Shown here piece after piece: positions 24,759 to 34,273 of a stretch of DNA of 64,000 nucleotides. The stretch is taken from positions 186,001 through 250,000 of the forward strand of contig CAJURQ010000003.1 of NCBI GenBank assembly GCA_910588955.1, in the 5' to 3' direction. The position numbers and the translations under genes are program-made. The stretch is from an uncultured Lachnospiraceae bacterium (GTDB lineage: Bacteria; Bacillota; Clostridia; Lachnospirales; Lachnospiraceae). The notes below the pieces were generated by a model. That model was not told where the DNA came from. It saw only the letters and a list, made by a program, of their open reading frames with translations, and did no database searches. Within the stretch, counting starts at the first letter, position 1, and each line of letters starts with the position of its first letter.

Positions 24759-25982
24759 ATGAAAATAATAGAAGGCGGCGTGACGGCGGCGATTGGGTTT
24801 GAGGCGGCTGGCGTGGAGGCGTCGATCAAATATCAGAACAGAAAAGATATGGCGTTACTTTACAGTCAGGCGCCCTGCCGGACAGCCGGGGTTTTTACCG
24901 GCAATGTGGTGAAGGCGGCGCCTGTTTTGTGGGATAGAGAGATTGTGGCGCACGCCCCTTACGCGCAGGCGGTTGTGGTCAACGCGGGTATTGCCAACGC
25001 GTGCACGGGAAAGCAGGGATATGAGTGCTGCAGGCAGACGGCGCAGAAGGCGGCGGAGACGCTCGGCGTTTCATCCGACGCTGTGCTTGTGGCGTCCACG
25101 GGCGTGATCGGCTGGCAGATTCCCGTGGATAAAATTGTAGCGGGTGTGGACAGGCTTGCGGCTGTGAAGGCGCACACGCCCGAGGCGGGGCTTGCGGCTG
25201 TGGAGGCTATCATGACTACGGACACGAAGCCGAAGCAGGCGGCGGTGCAGATCGAGATCGGCGGAAAAACCGTGACCGTGGGAGGTATGTGCAAAGGCTC
25301 CGGCATGATTCATCCGAATATGAGCACCATGCTCGGCTTTATCACGACGGATCTTGCGATCTCCAAAGAACTTCTGCAGGAAGCGCTGAGCGAAGATGTG
25401 AAGGACACCTTCAACATGATTTCCGTGGATGGCGACACATCCACGAACGATACACTGATTGTGATGGCTAACGGTCTTGCGGGCAATCCGGAAATCACGG
25501 AGCGAAACGCGGATTACGATACGTTTAAGGAAGCCTTACATTATATAGACGAGACGCTTGCAAAAAAGATGGCGGGGGACGGCGAGGGCGCAACCGCCCT
25601 GTTTGAGACGAAAGTCATCCATGCGGCAACGAAGGAGGAGGCGCGGACGTTGTGTAAATCCGTGGTCTGCTCCAGCCTGACCAAGGCGATGATCTACGGT
25701 CACGACGCCAATGTGGGACGGATTATGTGCGCCCTCGGTTACGCCGGTGTGGATTTTGACCCGGAGCAGGTAGACCTCTACTGCGAGGCTGCCGGAAACC
25801 GTATGCAGATTTGTAAAAACGGTATGCTGACCGATTACGACGAGGAGGAGGCGACAAAACTTCTCTCAGCCCCCGAGGTCAGCGTGATCGTGGATATGCA
25901 CAGAGGCGATGCGGAAGCCGCTGCGTGGGGCTGCGACCTGACCCACGAGTATGTCAATATCAATGCGGACTATCGGAGCTGA
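24759..25982 (+). CDS. argJ: Bifunctional glutamate N-acetyltransferase/amino-acid acetyltransferase
   Basis: 407 residues from the ATG at 24759 (AAGAGG upstream); the in-frame ATG at 24687 lies inside a hairpin. ArgJ is an Ntn-like enzyme that cuts itself at a conserved threonine, seen here in AIMTTDTKPK near residue 175. Other marks are ASTGVIGWQIP, GGMCKGSGMIHPN and SVDGDTSTNDT. It makes N-acetylglutamate and regenerates it from N-acetylornithine in the arginine pathway. It is followed by argB and argD; argC and the last steps are not in the window. Confidence 0.95.
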   Translation: MKIIEGGVTAAIGFEAAGVEASIKYQNRKDMALLYSQAPCRTAGVFTGNVVKAAPVLWDREIVAHAPYAQAVVVNAGIANACTGKQGYECCRQTAQKAAETLGVSSDAVLVASTGVIGWQIPVDKIVAGVDRLAAVKAHTPEAGLAAVEAIMTTDTKPKQAAVQIEIGGKTVTVGGMCKGSGMIHPNMSTMLGFITTDLAISKELLQEALSEDVKDTFNMISVDGDTSTNDTLIVMANGLAGNPEITERNADYDTFKEALHYIDETLAKKMAGDGEGATALFETKVIHAATKEEARTLCKSVVCSSLTKAMIYGHDANVGRIMCALGYAGVDFDPEQVDLYCEAAGNRMQICKNGMLTDYDEEEATKLLSAPEVSVIVDMHRGDAEAAAWGCDLTHEYVNINADYRS

Positions 25983-26069
25983 CAGCATCTGAGTATGGTG
26001 ACAGGAAAGTGAAATGGCGGTTTACATAATGCAAACCGATAAAAATCAAATATAGAAGGAAGCAGTAAT

Positions 26070-26966
26070 ATGGAACAGCAGGAAATGGACAAAATTCTGG
26101 CGAAGGCGGAGGTTTTGATTGAGGCGCTTCCCTACATCCAGAAATTTAACAGAAAAATCATCGTGGTAAAATACGGCGGCAGCGCCATGAGCAACGAGGA
26201 GCTGCAGAGAAATGTGATCAAGGACGTGACGCTCCTTAAACTGGTCGGCTTCAAGCCGATTATCGTTCACGGCGGCGGCAAGGAGATCAGCCGCTGGGTC
26301 GGCAAGGTCGGCAAGGAGGCGAAGTTCGTGAACGGGCTGCGCGTGACCGACGAGGAGACCATGGAAATTGCGGAGATGGTTCTTAACAAAGTCAACAAAA
26401 ACCTTGTTCGGATGGTGGAAGAGCTGGGCGTGAAGGCGGTCGGCATCAGCGGCAAGGACGCCGGGCTGTTACAGTGCAAAAAGAGATATTCGGACGGCGA
26501 GGATATCGGCTTTGTAGGCGAAATCTGCGGGGTGGAGCCGAAGGTGCTCTATGATCTTCTGGAGAAAGATTTCCTGCCCATTGTGGCGCCGATCGGGCTT
26601 GATGAGCAGTTTATGACTTACAACATCAATGCGGACGACGCGGCGTGCGCGATCGCGAAGGCGGTTGGTGCGGACAAGCTCGTGTTTCTCACGGATATCG
26701 AGGGCTTGTATCGGGATATCAACGACAAATCCAGCTTTATCTCGAGACTGACGGCGGCGCAGGCGGAGGAGCTGATCGACAGCGGCTGTATCGGCGGCGG
26801 TATGCTGCCGAAGCTGGGAAACTGTACGGACGCCATCAGGGAGGGCGTAAACCGGGTGCATATTCTGGACGGGCGGATTGCGCACTGTCTGCTGCTTGAG
26901 ATCTTTACCGATCACGGTATCGGCACGGCGATCATCGCGGATAGGGACAAGGAGACTATGTTATGA
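26070..26966 (+). CDS. argB: Acetylglutamate kinase
   Basis: 298 residues, a normal length. The amino-acid-kinase fold shows the N-terminal FNRKIIVVKYGGSAM, the IIVHGGGKEI loop and the nucleotide-binding end GGGMLPKLGNCTDAI. It phosphorylates N-acetylglutamate, usually the feedback-controlled step. An AGAAGGAAG site precedes the ATG. Its stop overlaps the argD start (ATGA). Confidence 0.95.
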   Translation: MEQQEMDKILAKAEVLIEALPYIQKFNRKIIVVKYGGSAMSNEELQRNVIKDVTLLKLVGFKPIIVHGGGKEISRWVGKVGKEAKFVNGLRVTDEETMEIAEMVLNKVNKNLVRMVEELGVKAVGISGKDAGLLQCKKRYSDGEDIGFVGEICGVEPKVLYDLLEKDFLPIVAPIGLDEQFMTYNINADDAACAIAKAVGADKLVFLTDIEGLYRDINDKSSFISRLTAAQAEELIDSGCIGGGMLPKLGNCTDAIREGVNRVHILDGRIAHCLLLEIFTDHGIGTAIIADRDKETML

Positions 26967-28177
26967 GCTTAGAGATGCAGAAATATATAGACGAGGCGGA
27001 GCAGGCTCTGCTCCACACATATAACCGCTATCAGGTGGTGTTTGACAGGGGAGAGGGCGTGTACCTCTACGATACGGATGGAAAAAAGTATCTGGATTTT
27101 GTATCCGGAATTGCGGTGTTTGCGCTGGGCTATCACAATGAGGCATACAACGACGCGCTGAAAAGCCAGATTGACAAGATCATCCACACCTCGAACTACT
27201 ATTATAATATGCCGGCAATAGAGGCGGCAAAGAAACTCAAAGAGATTTCCGGTATGGATCGGGTTTTCTTCACCAACAGCGGCGCGGAGGCGATCGAGGG
27301 CGCCATCAAGACGGCGCGCAAATATGCTTTTCTTAAGGACGGGAAGACGGATCATGAGATCATTGCCATGAACCATTCCTTCCACGGGCGCACCATGGGC
27401 GCGCTCTCAGTGACGGGAAATCCGCATTACCGGGAGGCGTTCGAGCCCATGATCGGAAACATTCGTTTTGCCGATCTGAACGATTTTGACAGTGTGATGG
27501 CGCAGGTAACGGACAAGACCTGTGCGATTCTTTTTGAGACCGTGCAGGGGGAGGGCGGCATTTATCCCGCCACGGAAGATTTTATGCGAAAAGTCAGGAC
27601 GCTCTGTGACGAGCGGGATATTCTGATGATGTTGGACGAGATTCAGTGCGGCATGGGGCGCATCGGAACGATGTTTGCATGGCAGCGATATGACATCAAG
27701 CCGGACGTGATGACGACAGCGAAGGCGCTTGGCTGCGGCGTGCCAGTGGGGGCGTTTCTGATGACGGAGAAGGTGGGAGCAAGCTCCCTTGCCGCCGGCG
27801 ACCACGGTACCACTTACGGCGGCAATCCTCTGGCGTGCGCGGCGGTCAGCAAGGTGATCGATCTGTTTGAGGAGCAGGATGTGCTCGCAAATGTAAACCG
27901 GGTGGGCGCGTATCTGGAAAAGCGTCTGGACGAGCTTGCAGCGAAGTTTTCCTGTGTGGAGACAAGGCGCGGCGCAGGTCTTATGCAGGGGCTTGTATTT
28001 GAACGTCCTGTGGGGGATATCATCACAGCTGCGATGGAGAGAGGGCTGGTGTTGATAAATGCCGGGACGAGCATCATCCGTTTTGTGCCTTCACTTGTCA
28101 TCACGGAGGAACATGTGGATGAGATGATAACAATCCTGCGTCAAAGCATTTTGCAAATAGAAGGAGAACAGAATTGA
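26963..28177 (+). CDS. argD: Acetylornithine aminotransferase
   Basis: 404 residues, a class III PLP aminotransferase. NSGAEAIEGAIKTARKY binds the cofactor phosphate, LDEIQCGMGRIGT holds the PLP-contacting aspartate, and TTAKALGCGVPVGA carries the Schiff-base lysine. TTYGGNPLACA is the conserved subunit-interface loop. It converts N-acetylglutamate semialdehyde to N-acetylornithine. The start overlaps argB by four bases. Confidence 0.95.
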   Translation: MSLEMQKYIDEAEQALLHTYNRYQVVFDRGEGVYLYDTDGKKYLDFVSGIAVFALGYHNEAYNDALKSQIDKIIHTSNYYYNMPAIEAAKKLKEISGMDRVFFTNSGAEAIEGAIKTARKYAFLKDGKTDHEIIAMNHSFHGRTMGALSVTGNPHYREAFEPMIGNIRFADLNDFDSVMAQVTDKTCAILFETVQGEGGIYPATEDFMRKVRTLCDERDILMMLDEIQCGMGRIGTMFAWQRYDIKPDVMTTAKALGCGVPVGAFLMTEKVGASSLAAGDHGTTYGGNPLACAAVSKVIDLFEEQDVLANVNRVGAYLEKRLDELAAKFSCVETRRGAGLMQGLVFERPVGDIITAAMERGLVLINAGTSIIRFVPSLVITEEHVDEMITILRQSILQIEGEQN

Positions 28178-29703
28178 CCTTTAAGAAACGATTACTGATG
28201 ATCCTCGTGCTCGCTCTTGTCGCGGGCGGTCTTTACGGGGCGGGAAGGCTCGGTATGGCTGTGCTTCCGAGTAAGGAGGAAGAGCCGGAGGAGGATTTTT
28301 TATTTAAACACAGGGAAACCTTGTATCTGTGGTATGCGGACGAGGGGCTGACGGACTATCTGAACGGCGTGGCGGTCTCCTACAATGAATATCAGGACGA
28401 GGTGCGCGTGATTCCAGTTCACACACCGGGGATGGAGTATCTGGAGACGATCAACCAGGCGTCCCTGCAGGGGGAGGAAGTGCCGGATCTGTATATTGTC
28501 AGCAACGATTCTCTGGAAAAGGCGTATCTGGCGGGGCTTGCATCTGAGGTAAAGCTGCCGGAGGGCGTGCAGTCCATGGAAGAAATGCTGCCGGGTACGG
28601 CGGTCCGGGCGGTGACTTACCACGACAAGCAGATCGGCTATCCCTTCTATTATGAGACAAGCTGTCTTCTCTACAACAGGACCTATCTGGAAGAGTGGGC
28701 GAAAGCGCAGATCATAACAGAGCGTGATCAGGCGCTGGCGGAGGACGCGCAGGAGCAGGCTGACAGCGGTGAGGTCGAGGAGGAGATTCAGGAGGCGCAT
28801 GAGGAGCAGGAGGTTTCCGACGAGGAGATCGAGGCAAAAATCGAGGAGGCAATTCCCGAGACGATAGACGAGATTTTGTCCTTTGCGGACGTTTACGACG
28901 CGCCAGAACATGTGGAGGCGGTCTTTAAATGGGACGTATCGGATATCTTTTATAATTATTTTATTGTGGGAAATTATATTGATGTGGGCGGCGTCAACGG
29001 CGACAACGCGGCTTCCATCGGCATCTACAATGAAAACGCGATCAAGGCGCTGCGGGTGTACCAGAACCTGAACCAGTTTTTCTCCATAGATACAAAGGAA
29101 ATCAGTTATGACGGTGTTCTGCAGGATTTCCTTGACGGAAAGATTGTCTACACGGTGGCGACCACGGACGCGCTGTCGATACTGGAGAAAGCGCGCGATG
29201 AGGGAACGTTTTCTTACGAGTACGGCACGACCCGCGTGCCGGATGTGAGCGAGGAGCTTGCCTCCGCATCCTTGTCCGTGACACAGTGCGTCGGCGTCAA
29301 CGGCTACTCCACGAAAAAGGATATGGCAAACGACTTCGCGGTGTATCTGACACAGTACAACACGCAGGAGCTTTACGCAAGAACGGGAAAACTGCCCGTA
29401 CACTGCGACGGGGACACTTACGACGACCCGAACGCGGCGGCGTTTCTGGAGGAATACGCCCGCTCGGTTCCCATGCCGAAGATGATAGAGACCAGCAATT
29501 TCTGGGTACAGCTTGAGATCGCCTTTGCCAGAATCTGGGAGGGCGAGGACGCCAACGACGAACTGCGATCGCTGTCCGAGCAGATTATGGGGCAGGTGCT
29601 GGGTGAGGCTTACACGGAGGAATACATCGACGTGCCGATTCCCGTGGAGGAGACGGAGGAAGAAGGCGAAGAGGGGGAAACGGAAGGTCAGGAAACAGAA
29701 TAA
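28174..29703 (+). CDS. Membrane-anchored extracellular solute-binding-like protein
   Basis: 509 residues from a TTG at 28174 that overlaps the argD stop, with AGAAGGAGAA upstream. An N-terminal hydrophobic segment (about 6-28) lacks a lipobox cysteine, so it is an uncleaved anchor or a poor signal peptide. The rest resembles MalE-type sugar-binding proteins (LYLWYADEGLTDYLNGVA, then EVPDLYIVSNDSL and QIGYPFYYETSCLLYNRTYL). An acidic insertion at about residues 185-225 and a Glu-rich tail (last 20 residues) are unusual. No ABC permease or ATPase is adjacent, so a transport role is uncertain. Confidence 0.72.
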   Translation: MTFKKRLLMILVLALVAGGLYGAGRLGMAVLPSKEEEPEEDFLFKHRETLYLWYADEGLTDYLNGVAVSYNEYQDEVRVIPVHTPGMEYLETINQASLQGEEVPDLYIVSNDSLEKAYLAGLASEVKLPEGVQSMEEMLPGTAVRAVTYHDKQIGYPFYYETSCLLYNRTYLEEWAKAQIITERDQALAEDAQEQADSGEVEEEIQEAHEEQEVSDEEIEAKIEEAIPETIDEILSFADVYDAPEHVEAVFKWDVSDIFYNYFIVGNYIDVGGVNGDNAASIGIYNENAIKALRVYQNLNQFFSIDTKEISYDGVLQDFLDGKIVYTVATTDALSILEKARDEGTFSYEYGTTRVPDVSEELASASLSVTQCVGVNGYSTKKDMANDFAVYLTQYNTQELYARTGKLPVHCDGDTYDDPNAAAFLEEYARSVPMPKMIETSNFWVQLEIAFARIWEGEDANDELRSLSEQIMGQVLGEAYTEEYIDVPIPVEETEEEGEEGETEGQETE

Positions 29704-29725
29704 TTACCGACTGATATGGTCAACC

Positions 29726-29757
29726 TAAGACAAGACAGAATTATCTGCCTTGTCTTA
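29726..29757 (+). terminator. Hairpin after the solute-binding-like gene
   Basis: TAAGACAAGACA (29726-29737) pairs with TGCCTTGTCTTA (29746-29757) with one mismatch and an eight-base loop; no long T-run follows. It lies between the arg operon and the transporter gene. Confidence 0.5.
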
Positions 29758-29777
29758 CTCTATATTAGGAGGGAATT

Positions 29778-30209
29778 ATGTTAGGATTTTGGATCGCCAT
29801 TTTATCCGGCGCTCTGATGAGCGTGCAGGGAGTCTTCAACACGCAGGTCACCAAACAGTCGGGTGTCTGGGTGGCAAACGCCTTTGTGCAGTTTACGGCG
29901 CTTTTAGTCTGTCTGGCGGTATGGCTCGCCACGGACCGCGCTTCTTTTGCCTCGCTCTTAAAGGTTGAGCCGAAATACATGCTGCTCGGCGGCGCGATCG
30001 GCACGTTTATCACTTACACGGTTATCAAGAGCATGGAACAGCTCGGTCCCGCGCGGTCGGTGATGTTTATCGTGGTGTCCCAGCTTATTATCGCATATGT
30101 CATTGAAGTTTTCGGGCTTTTCGGGGTGGAAAAACAGCCCCTTGAGATGAAAAAACTGCTTGGGGCTGGCGTGATGATTGCGGGAATCGTTATTTTTAAG
30201 TGGACATAG
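29778..30209 (+). CDS. DMT-family small membrane transporter (YdcZ/DUF606)
   Basis: 143 residues with about five transmembrane helices. The N-terminal SGALMSVQGVFNTQVTK, then GVWVANAFVQFTALLVCL, is typical of the YdcZ/DUF606 family of half-size drug/metabolite-type transporters. An AGGAGGG site precedes the ATG. The family often works as pairs; no partner gene is next to it. The substrate is unknown. Confidence 0.85.
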   Translation: MLGFWIAILSGALMSVQGVFNTQVTKQSGVWVANAFVQFTALLVCLAVWLATDRASFASLLKVEPKYMLLGGAIGTFITYTVIKSMEQLGPARSVMFIVVSQLIIAYVIEVFGLFGVEKQPLEMKKLLGAGVMIAGIVIFKWT

Positions 30210-30288
30210 GCTGAGATTTATTTTACAATAAAAATACAGCGCATAGCGGGAAACCTCCCAAAGGGCGAAGAAGTCCGGAAGGGAGACT

Positions 30289-31131
30289 ATGCAGATGAAA
30301 AAGAGAAAGAGACAGACGGACAGGATATGGCAGGCGGGACTGGTTTTCGCCCTGCTGTTGCTGTTGTGCGGCTGCACAAGGAAAGAGGATCTGTTACTGC
30401 TGTCCGAGGAGACGGAGGGGACAGCGCAGGATATGTTCGCATTTTCGCAGGATGCCGGGGAAGAGACAACCGCGGCGGATGGAGCAGGGCAGGCGGCTTT
30501 TGCGGGAGAAACCGGGCGAGTGCCTGAAGGCAGCCGGCAAGTGCCGGACGGTGAGAACCGGGGGATGGAAGCCGCGCAGGGATCTGCACCGGCGACGAAG
30601 CCCGACGTGATTTACGTCCACGTCTGCGGCGCGGTTGAAAAGCCCGGCGTCTATGAGCTTGAGGTGGGAAGCCGCGTGTACGAGGCGGTGGCGCAGGCGG
30701 GCGGCTTTACGGGGGATGCGGAACAGAATTATGTAAACCAAGCGCAGATTCTGGAGGACGGTGTGAAGCTGGTGATTCCCACGAGGGAGGAGGCGGCTGC
30801 AGCCGGAGAGCGGGAGACGGTTTTGGAGCCGGGGAAGGTGCAGGACAGCGCGGGGATAGAGCTCGGTATTGTGGGCGGCGCATCCCCGGACGGACGAAGC
30901 GCCGGAACAGAAACAAGCACAGGCGCGTCTGCGAACGGGCGGATCAACATCAACACCGCGACTGCGGCGCAGCTTTGCGAAATACCGGGCGTCGGCGCGA
31001 CGAGGGCGGCGACGATTGTATCTTACAGGGAAACCCACGGCGCCTTTGAGAAGCCGGAAGACATTATGAAGGTGAGCGGCATCAAAGAGGGCATGTACGA
31101 AAAAATAAAGGACAGCATCAGTGTGAACTAG
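30289..31131 (+). CDS. comEA: Competence-type DNA-binding lipoprotein with SLBB and helix-hairpin-helix domains
   Basis: 280 residues. The signal peptide ends in a lipobox-like LLCGC (C29). A low-complexity linker is followed by an SLBB-type domain (VIYVHVCGAVEKPGVYELEVG, about 104-165). A second linker leads to the C-terminal double helix-hairpin-helix (ININTATAAQLCEIPGVGATRAATI, then FEKPEDIMKVSGI), which binds DNA. ComEA captures DNA at the surface for the ComEC channel, which is encoded 3.3 kb downstream. Confidence 0.9.
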   Translation: MQMKKRKRQTDRIWQAGLVFALLLLLCGCTRKEDLLLLSEETEGTAQDMFAFSQDAGEETTAADGAGQAAFAGETGRVPEGSRQVPDGENRGMEAAQGSAPATKPDVIYVHVCGAVEKPGVYELEVGSRVYEAVAQAGGFTGDAEQNYVNQAQILEDGVKLVIPTREEAAAAGERETVLEPGKVQDSAGIELGIVGGASPDGRSAGTETSTGASANGRININTATAAQLCEIPGVGATRAATIVSYRETHGAFEKPEDIMKVSGIKEGMYEKIKDSISVN

Positions 31132-31153
31132 AAGACAGGCAGGGACGGGAAGT

Positions 31154-31843
31154 ATGGCACAGAGAGTTTTGGTAGTGGATGATGAAAAGTTGATTGTAAA
31201 GGGGATTCGATTCAGTCTGGAGCAGGACGGCATGGAAGTAGACTGCGCCTACGACGGCGAGGAGGCACTGAAACTGGCGGAGGAAAATGCGTACGACATG
31301 ATCCTTTTAGACGTGATGCTGCCGAAAATGACGGGCTTTGAGGTGTGCCAGCAGATCCGCGGCTTTTCCAATGTGCCGATCGTCATGCTGACGGCAAAGG
31401 GCGACGATATGGACAAGATTCTCGGGCTCGACTACGGCGCGGACGACTATATCACGAAACCCTTTAACATTCTGGAGGTAAAGGCGAGAATTAAGGCGAT
31501 TATGCGCAGGACGAACCGTCAGTCGCCGGAGAAAAAAGAGACGGTTAAGACGGTGGAGCGCGGCGATATGCGGCTTGACTGCGAGGGCAGGCGTGTGTAT
31601 ATCAAGGATCGGGAGATCAACCTGACGGCAAAAGAGTTTGAGGTGCTGGAGCTTCTGATGCGGAACGCCGGAAAGGTGTACGGCAGGGAAGAGCTTCTGA
31701 AACTTGTGTGGGGCAGCGATTATCCCGGCGATGTGCGGACTGTTGACGTACATATCAGAAGACTGCGCGAAAAAATAGAGGAAGTGCCCGGAGAACCCGC
31801 CTATGTGCGGACGAAGTGGGGCGTTGGATATTACTTTGCATAG
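31154..31843 (+). CDS. OmpR-family response regulator
   Basis: 229 residues. The receiver domain has D9/D10, the phospho-acceptor D53 in LLDVMLPKMTGFEV and KPF in YITKPFN; the C-terminal winged helix ends with VRTKWGVGYYF. It is close to WalR/ResD-type regulators. It is followed by, and overlaps, its histidine kinase gene. The pair lies between comEA and a GerMN lipoprotein gene, an arrangement that recurs in Lachnospiraceae and suggests control of envelope or cell-surface functions (inference). Confidence 0.92.
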   Translation: MAQRVLVVDDEKLIVKGIRFSLEQDGMEVDCAYDGEEALKLAEENAYDMILLDVMLPKMTGFEVCQQIRGFSNVPIVMLTAKGDDMDKILGLDYGADDYITKPFNILEVKARIKAIMRRTNRQSPEKKETVKTVERGDMRLDCEGRRVYIKDREINLTAKEFEVLELLMRNAGKVYGREELLKLVWGSDYPGDVRTVDVHIRRLREKIEEVPGEPAYVRTKWGVGYYFA

Positions 31844-33305
31844 ATTACATTTACGTCAAATTACATTCTTGAGAAGTCTGAAAGCGCGTATTTTTCTGAT
31901 TCTGCTCATTGTCGGGCTGATTCCCTGCTTTATCATGCGCTATGCGATCCTGCAGAATTACGAACAGCGGGCGGTAAATGTCAGAACCTCTGACATTTCC
32001 ACCCAGGTCAGGATTCTTGCCAATCACCTGATTACCTACCATTATCTGCAGGATACTTCTTCCGAGGTCATCAACGCGGAGCTGGAGCAGCTCTCGAACC
32101 TGTATGACGGGCGGGTGCTTGTCATCAACGCGAATCTTCGGATTGTGAAGGACACCTACGGCATCAGCGAGGGAAAAACGATTATCTCGGAGGAGGTCAT
32201 CCGCTGTCTGCGCGGCGAGAGCGCCAACAGGTACGACAGAGAGAACGGCTATATCGAGATGACCATACCCATCACAGAGACGCTTGAGGCGGATCTGCCT
32301 GTGGGCGCCGGGGAGCGCATTGAGCTGGTGCGGGGCGTCATGCTCGTGAGCGCGTCCAACGACAGTATCATTGCGACCATGGATATTCTGAACCATCAGG
32401 CGGTGATTCTCATGTCCATTGTGGGCGTGCTGATTTTTGTGGTGACGCTTCTCGTGTCCAAGTTCCTGTTTGCTCCCTTTAAAAAGATAATAGCCGCGCT
32501 GGATCAGGTGCAGGAGGGCTACACCAACGACCCGATTTCCGTGACGGACTGTCTGGAGACGGAACACATCGGGGACGCCTTTAACCGGGTGCTGGGGCGC
32601 ATGAAGATGCTGGACGATTCCAGACAGGAGTTTGTGTCGAACGTGTCCCATGAACTGCGTACGCCGATCACCTCCATGAAGGTGCTGGCGGATTCCCTGA
32701 TTACCCAGAAGGACGTGCCCTTGGAGGTCTATCAGGAATTTATGACCGACATTGCGGCGGAGATCGAGAGGGAGGACAAGATTATAAACGACCTGCTCTC
32801 CCTTGTAAAGATGGACAGGACTTCGACTGATCTGAACATTTCCGAGGTGGATATCAACTCCCTTGTGGAGCTGATTATGAGGCGGCTGCGTCCTATCGCA
32901 CAGCGCCGGGACGTACAGCTTGTCTACGAGAGCCTTCGACCCGTGACGGCGTCGGTGGACGAGGTCAAGCTTACGCTCGCGCTCTCTAATCTCGTGGAGA
33001 ATGCGATTAAGTACAACAAGGAGCATGGCTTTGTGAAGGTGACGCTGGATGCCGACCACCAGTTTTTTACGGTGAAGGTGGAGGATTCCGGCGTGGGCAT
33101 CCCGGAGGATGCGCTGGAGCATATCTATGAGCGTTTTTACCGCGTGGATAAATCCCGCTCAAGGGAGATTGGGGGCACGGGACTCGGGCTTGCCATCACC
33201 AAGAGCGCGATTCTCATGCACAGAGGTTCTGTCAAGGTGTCGAGCATCGAGGGGGAGGGCACTGATTTTACGGTGAAGATTCCATTAAAGTATATCGCGG
33301 TTTAA
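31836..33305 (+). CDS. Transmembrane sensor histidine kinase with HAMP domain
   Basis: About 489 residues from a TTG at 31836 that overlaps the regulator stop. No ATG or strong ribosome binding site is present, so the start is uncertain (TTG 31869 is possible). A first transmembrane helix, an extracellular sensor of about 150 residues and a second helix lead to HAMP (FKKIIAALDQVQEG) and the HisKA box (FVSNVSHELRTPITSMK). The catalytic domain has N, G1 (VEDSGVGIPEDAL) and G2 (GGTGLGLAI) boxes. It pairs with the regulator encoded just upstream. Confidence 0.9.
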   Translation: MHRLHLRQITFLRSLKARIFLILLIVGLIPCFIMRYAILQNYEQRAVNVRTSDISTQVRILANHLITYHYLQDTSSEVINAELEQLSNLYDGRVLVINANLRIVKDTYGISEGKTIISEEVIRCLRGESANRYDRENGYIEMTIPITETLEADLPVGAGERIELVRGVMLVSASNDSIIATMDILNHQAVILMSIVGVLIFVVTLLVSKFLFAPFKKIIAALDQVQEGYTNDPISVTDCLETEHIGDAFNRVLGRMKMLDDSRQEFVSNVSHELRTPITSMKVLADSLITQKDVPLEVYQEFMTDIAAEIEREDKIINDLLSLVKMDRTSTDLNISEVDINSLVELIMRRLRPIAQRRDVQLVYESLRPVTASVDEVKLTLALSNLVENAIKYNKEHGFVKVTLDADHQFFTVKVEDSGVGIPEDALEHIYERFYRVDKSRSREIGGTGLGLAITKSAILMHRGSVKVSSIEGEGTDFTVKIPLKYIAV

Positions 33306-33329
33306 GTGGTTTTGGTGTAAGGAGTCAGG

Positions 33330-34268
33330 ATGGAAAAGCGGATGAAAAGGGCGGGACATTTTTTTACCGCTGCGGCATTGATTATGGGAATGCTTTTTTG
33401 CACCGCCTGCGGGAACAGGCAGCAGGCGCAGGAAGGCGTGTCCTATAAAATATATTATGTAAACAATGAAGAGACGAAGATCGTGGAGCGGGAGTATGTG
33501 AGCGCAACCACGGACGGAGGGCTTCTGCTCGAGGAGCTTTTGGGGCAGCTGGCACATATATCGGAAAAAATGGAGTACGAGACGCTGCTGGAGAAAGAAA
33601 TTTCCGTGGAGGGGCATACGCTGGACAACGGTCTTCTGACACTGGATTTCGACGAGAGTTACAAAAACCTGCGGGGGACGAGAGAGATTCTTGCGCGCGC
33701 ATCCATTGTGAGGACGCTGACGCAGATTCCGGGCGTGGAGCGCATGGCGTTTACGGTGATGGGAGAGCAGCTCACGGACGCCGTGGGAGCGGCTGTTGGC
33801 GTGATGGCGGCGGACACCTTTATCGAGAACGCGGGCAATGAGATCAACGCCTATGAGAAGGTGGACTTGAAGCTTTATTTTGCGAACGAGTCGGGTGACA
33901 GTCTGGTGGAGGAGAACCGCCGCAACGTGGTGTATAACAGCAATATCTCGCTGGAAAAACTGGTGGTGGAAAAGCTGGTGGAGGGACCGATGACAGAGGG
34001 GGCGTACCCCACGATCAATCCAACCACAAAGATAGTGAGTGTTACCGTGAAAGACGGAACGTGTTATGTAAACCTAAACAACGATTTCCTCAACCAGCCC
34101 TACAACGTTGCCTCCGATGTGACCATCTACTCGATCACAAATTCGCTGGCGGAGCTGTCCAATGTGAACCGGGTGCAGATCGCTGTGAATGGGGAGTCAA
34201 ATATTTCGTATCGGGAAAATATGAGCTTGAACAATGTGTTTGAAAGAAACCTTGATATTCTAGATTGA
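33330..34268 (+). CDS. GerMN-domain lipoprotein
   Basis: 312 residues. A signal peptide with a lipobox-like CTAC (C27) is followed by two GerMN repeats (about residues 40-160 and 175-305). The second carries LVEGPMTEGAYPTINPTTK, then GTCYVNLNNDFL, as in sporulation protein GerM. These domains are thought to bind peptidoglycan at the membrane surface. It follows the two-component pair by 24 bp, probably in the same operon. Confidence 0.88.
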   Translation: MEKRMKRAGHFFTAAALIMGMLFCTACGNRQQAQEGVSYKIYYVNNEETKIVEREYVSATTDGGLLLEELLGQLAHISEKMEYETLLEKEISVEGHTLDNGLLTLDFDESYKNLRGTREILARASIVRTLTQIPGVERMAFTVMGEQLTDAVGAAVGVMAADTFIENAGNEINAYEKVDLKLYFANESGDSLVEENRRNVVYNSNISLEKLVVEKLVEGPMTEGAYPTINPTTKIVSVTVKDGTCYVNLNNDFLNQPYNVASDVTIYSITNSLAELSNVNRVQIAVNGESNISYRENMSLNNVFERNLDILD

Positions 34269-34273
34269 GGGGG

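Noticed and set aside
28300..29403. Minus-strand open frame of 367 codons
   Set aside because: It is the complement of the solute-binding-like gene, which has clear protein motifs and a ribosome binding site; the antisense frame has neither.
31851..33122. Long open frame of 423 codons on the minus strand
   Set aside because: It lies exactly opposite the histidine kinase, is rich in His, Arg and Gln as expected for the complement of GC-biased codons, and has no ribosome binding site or recognisable motif.
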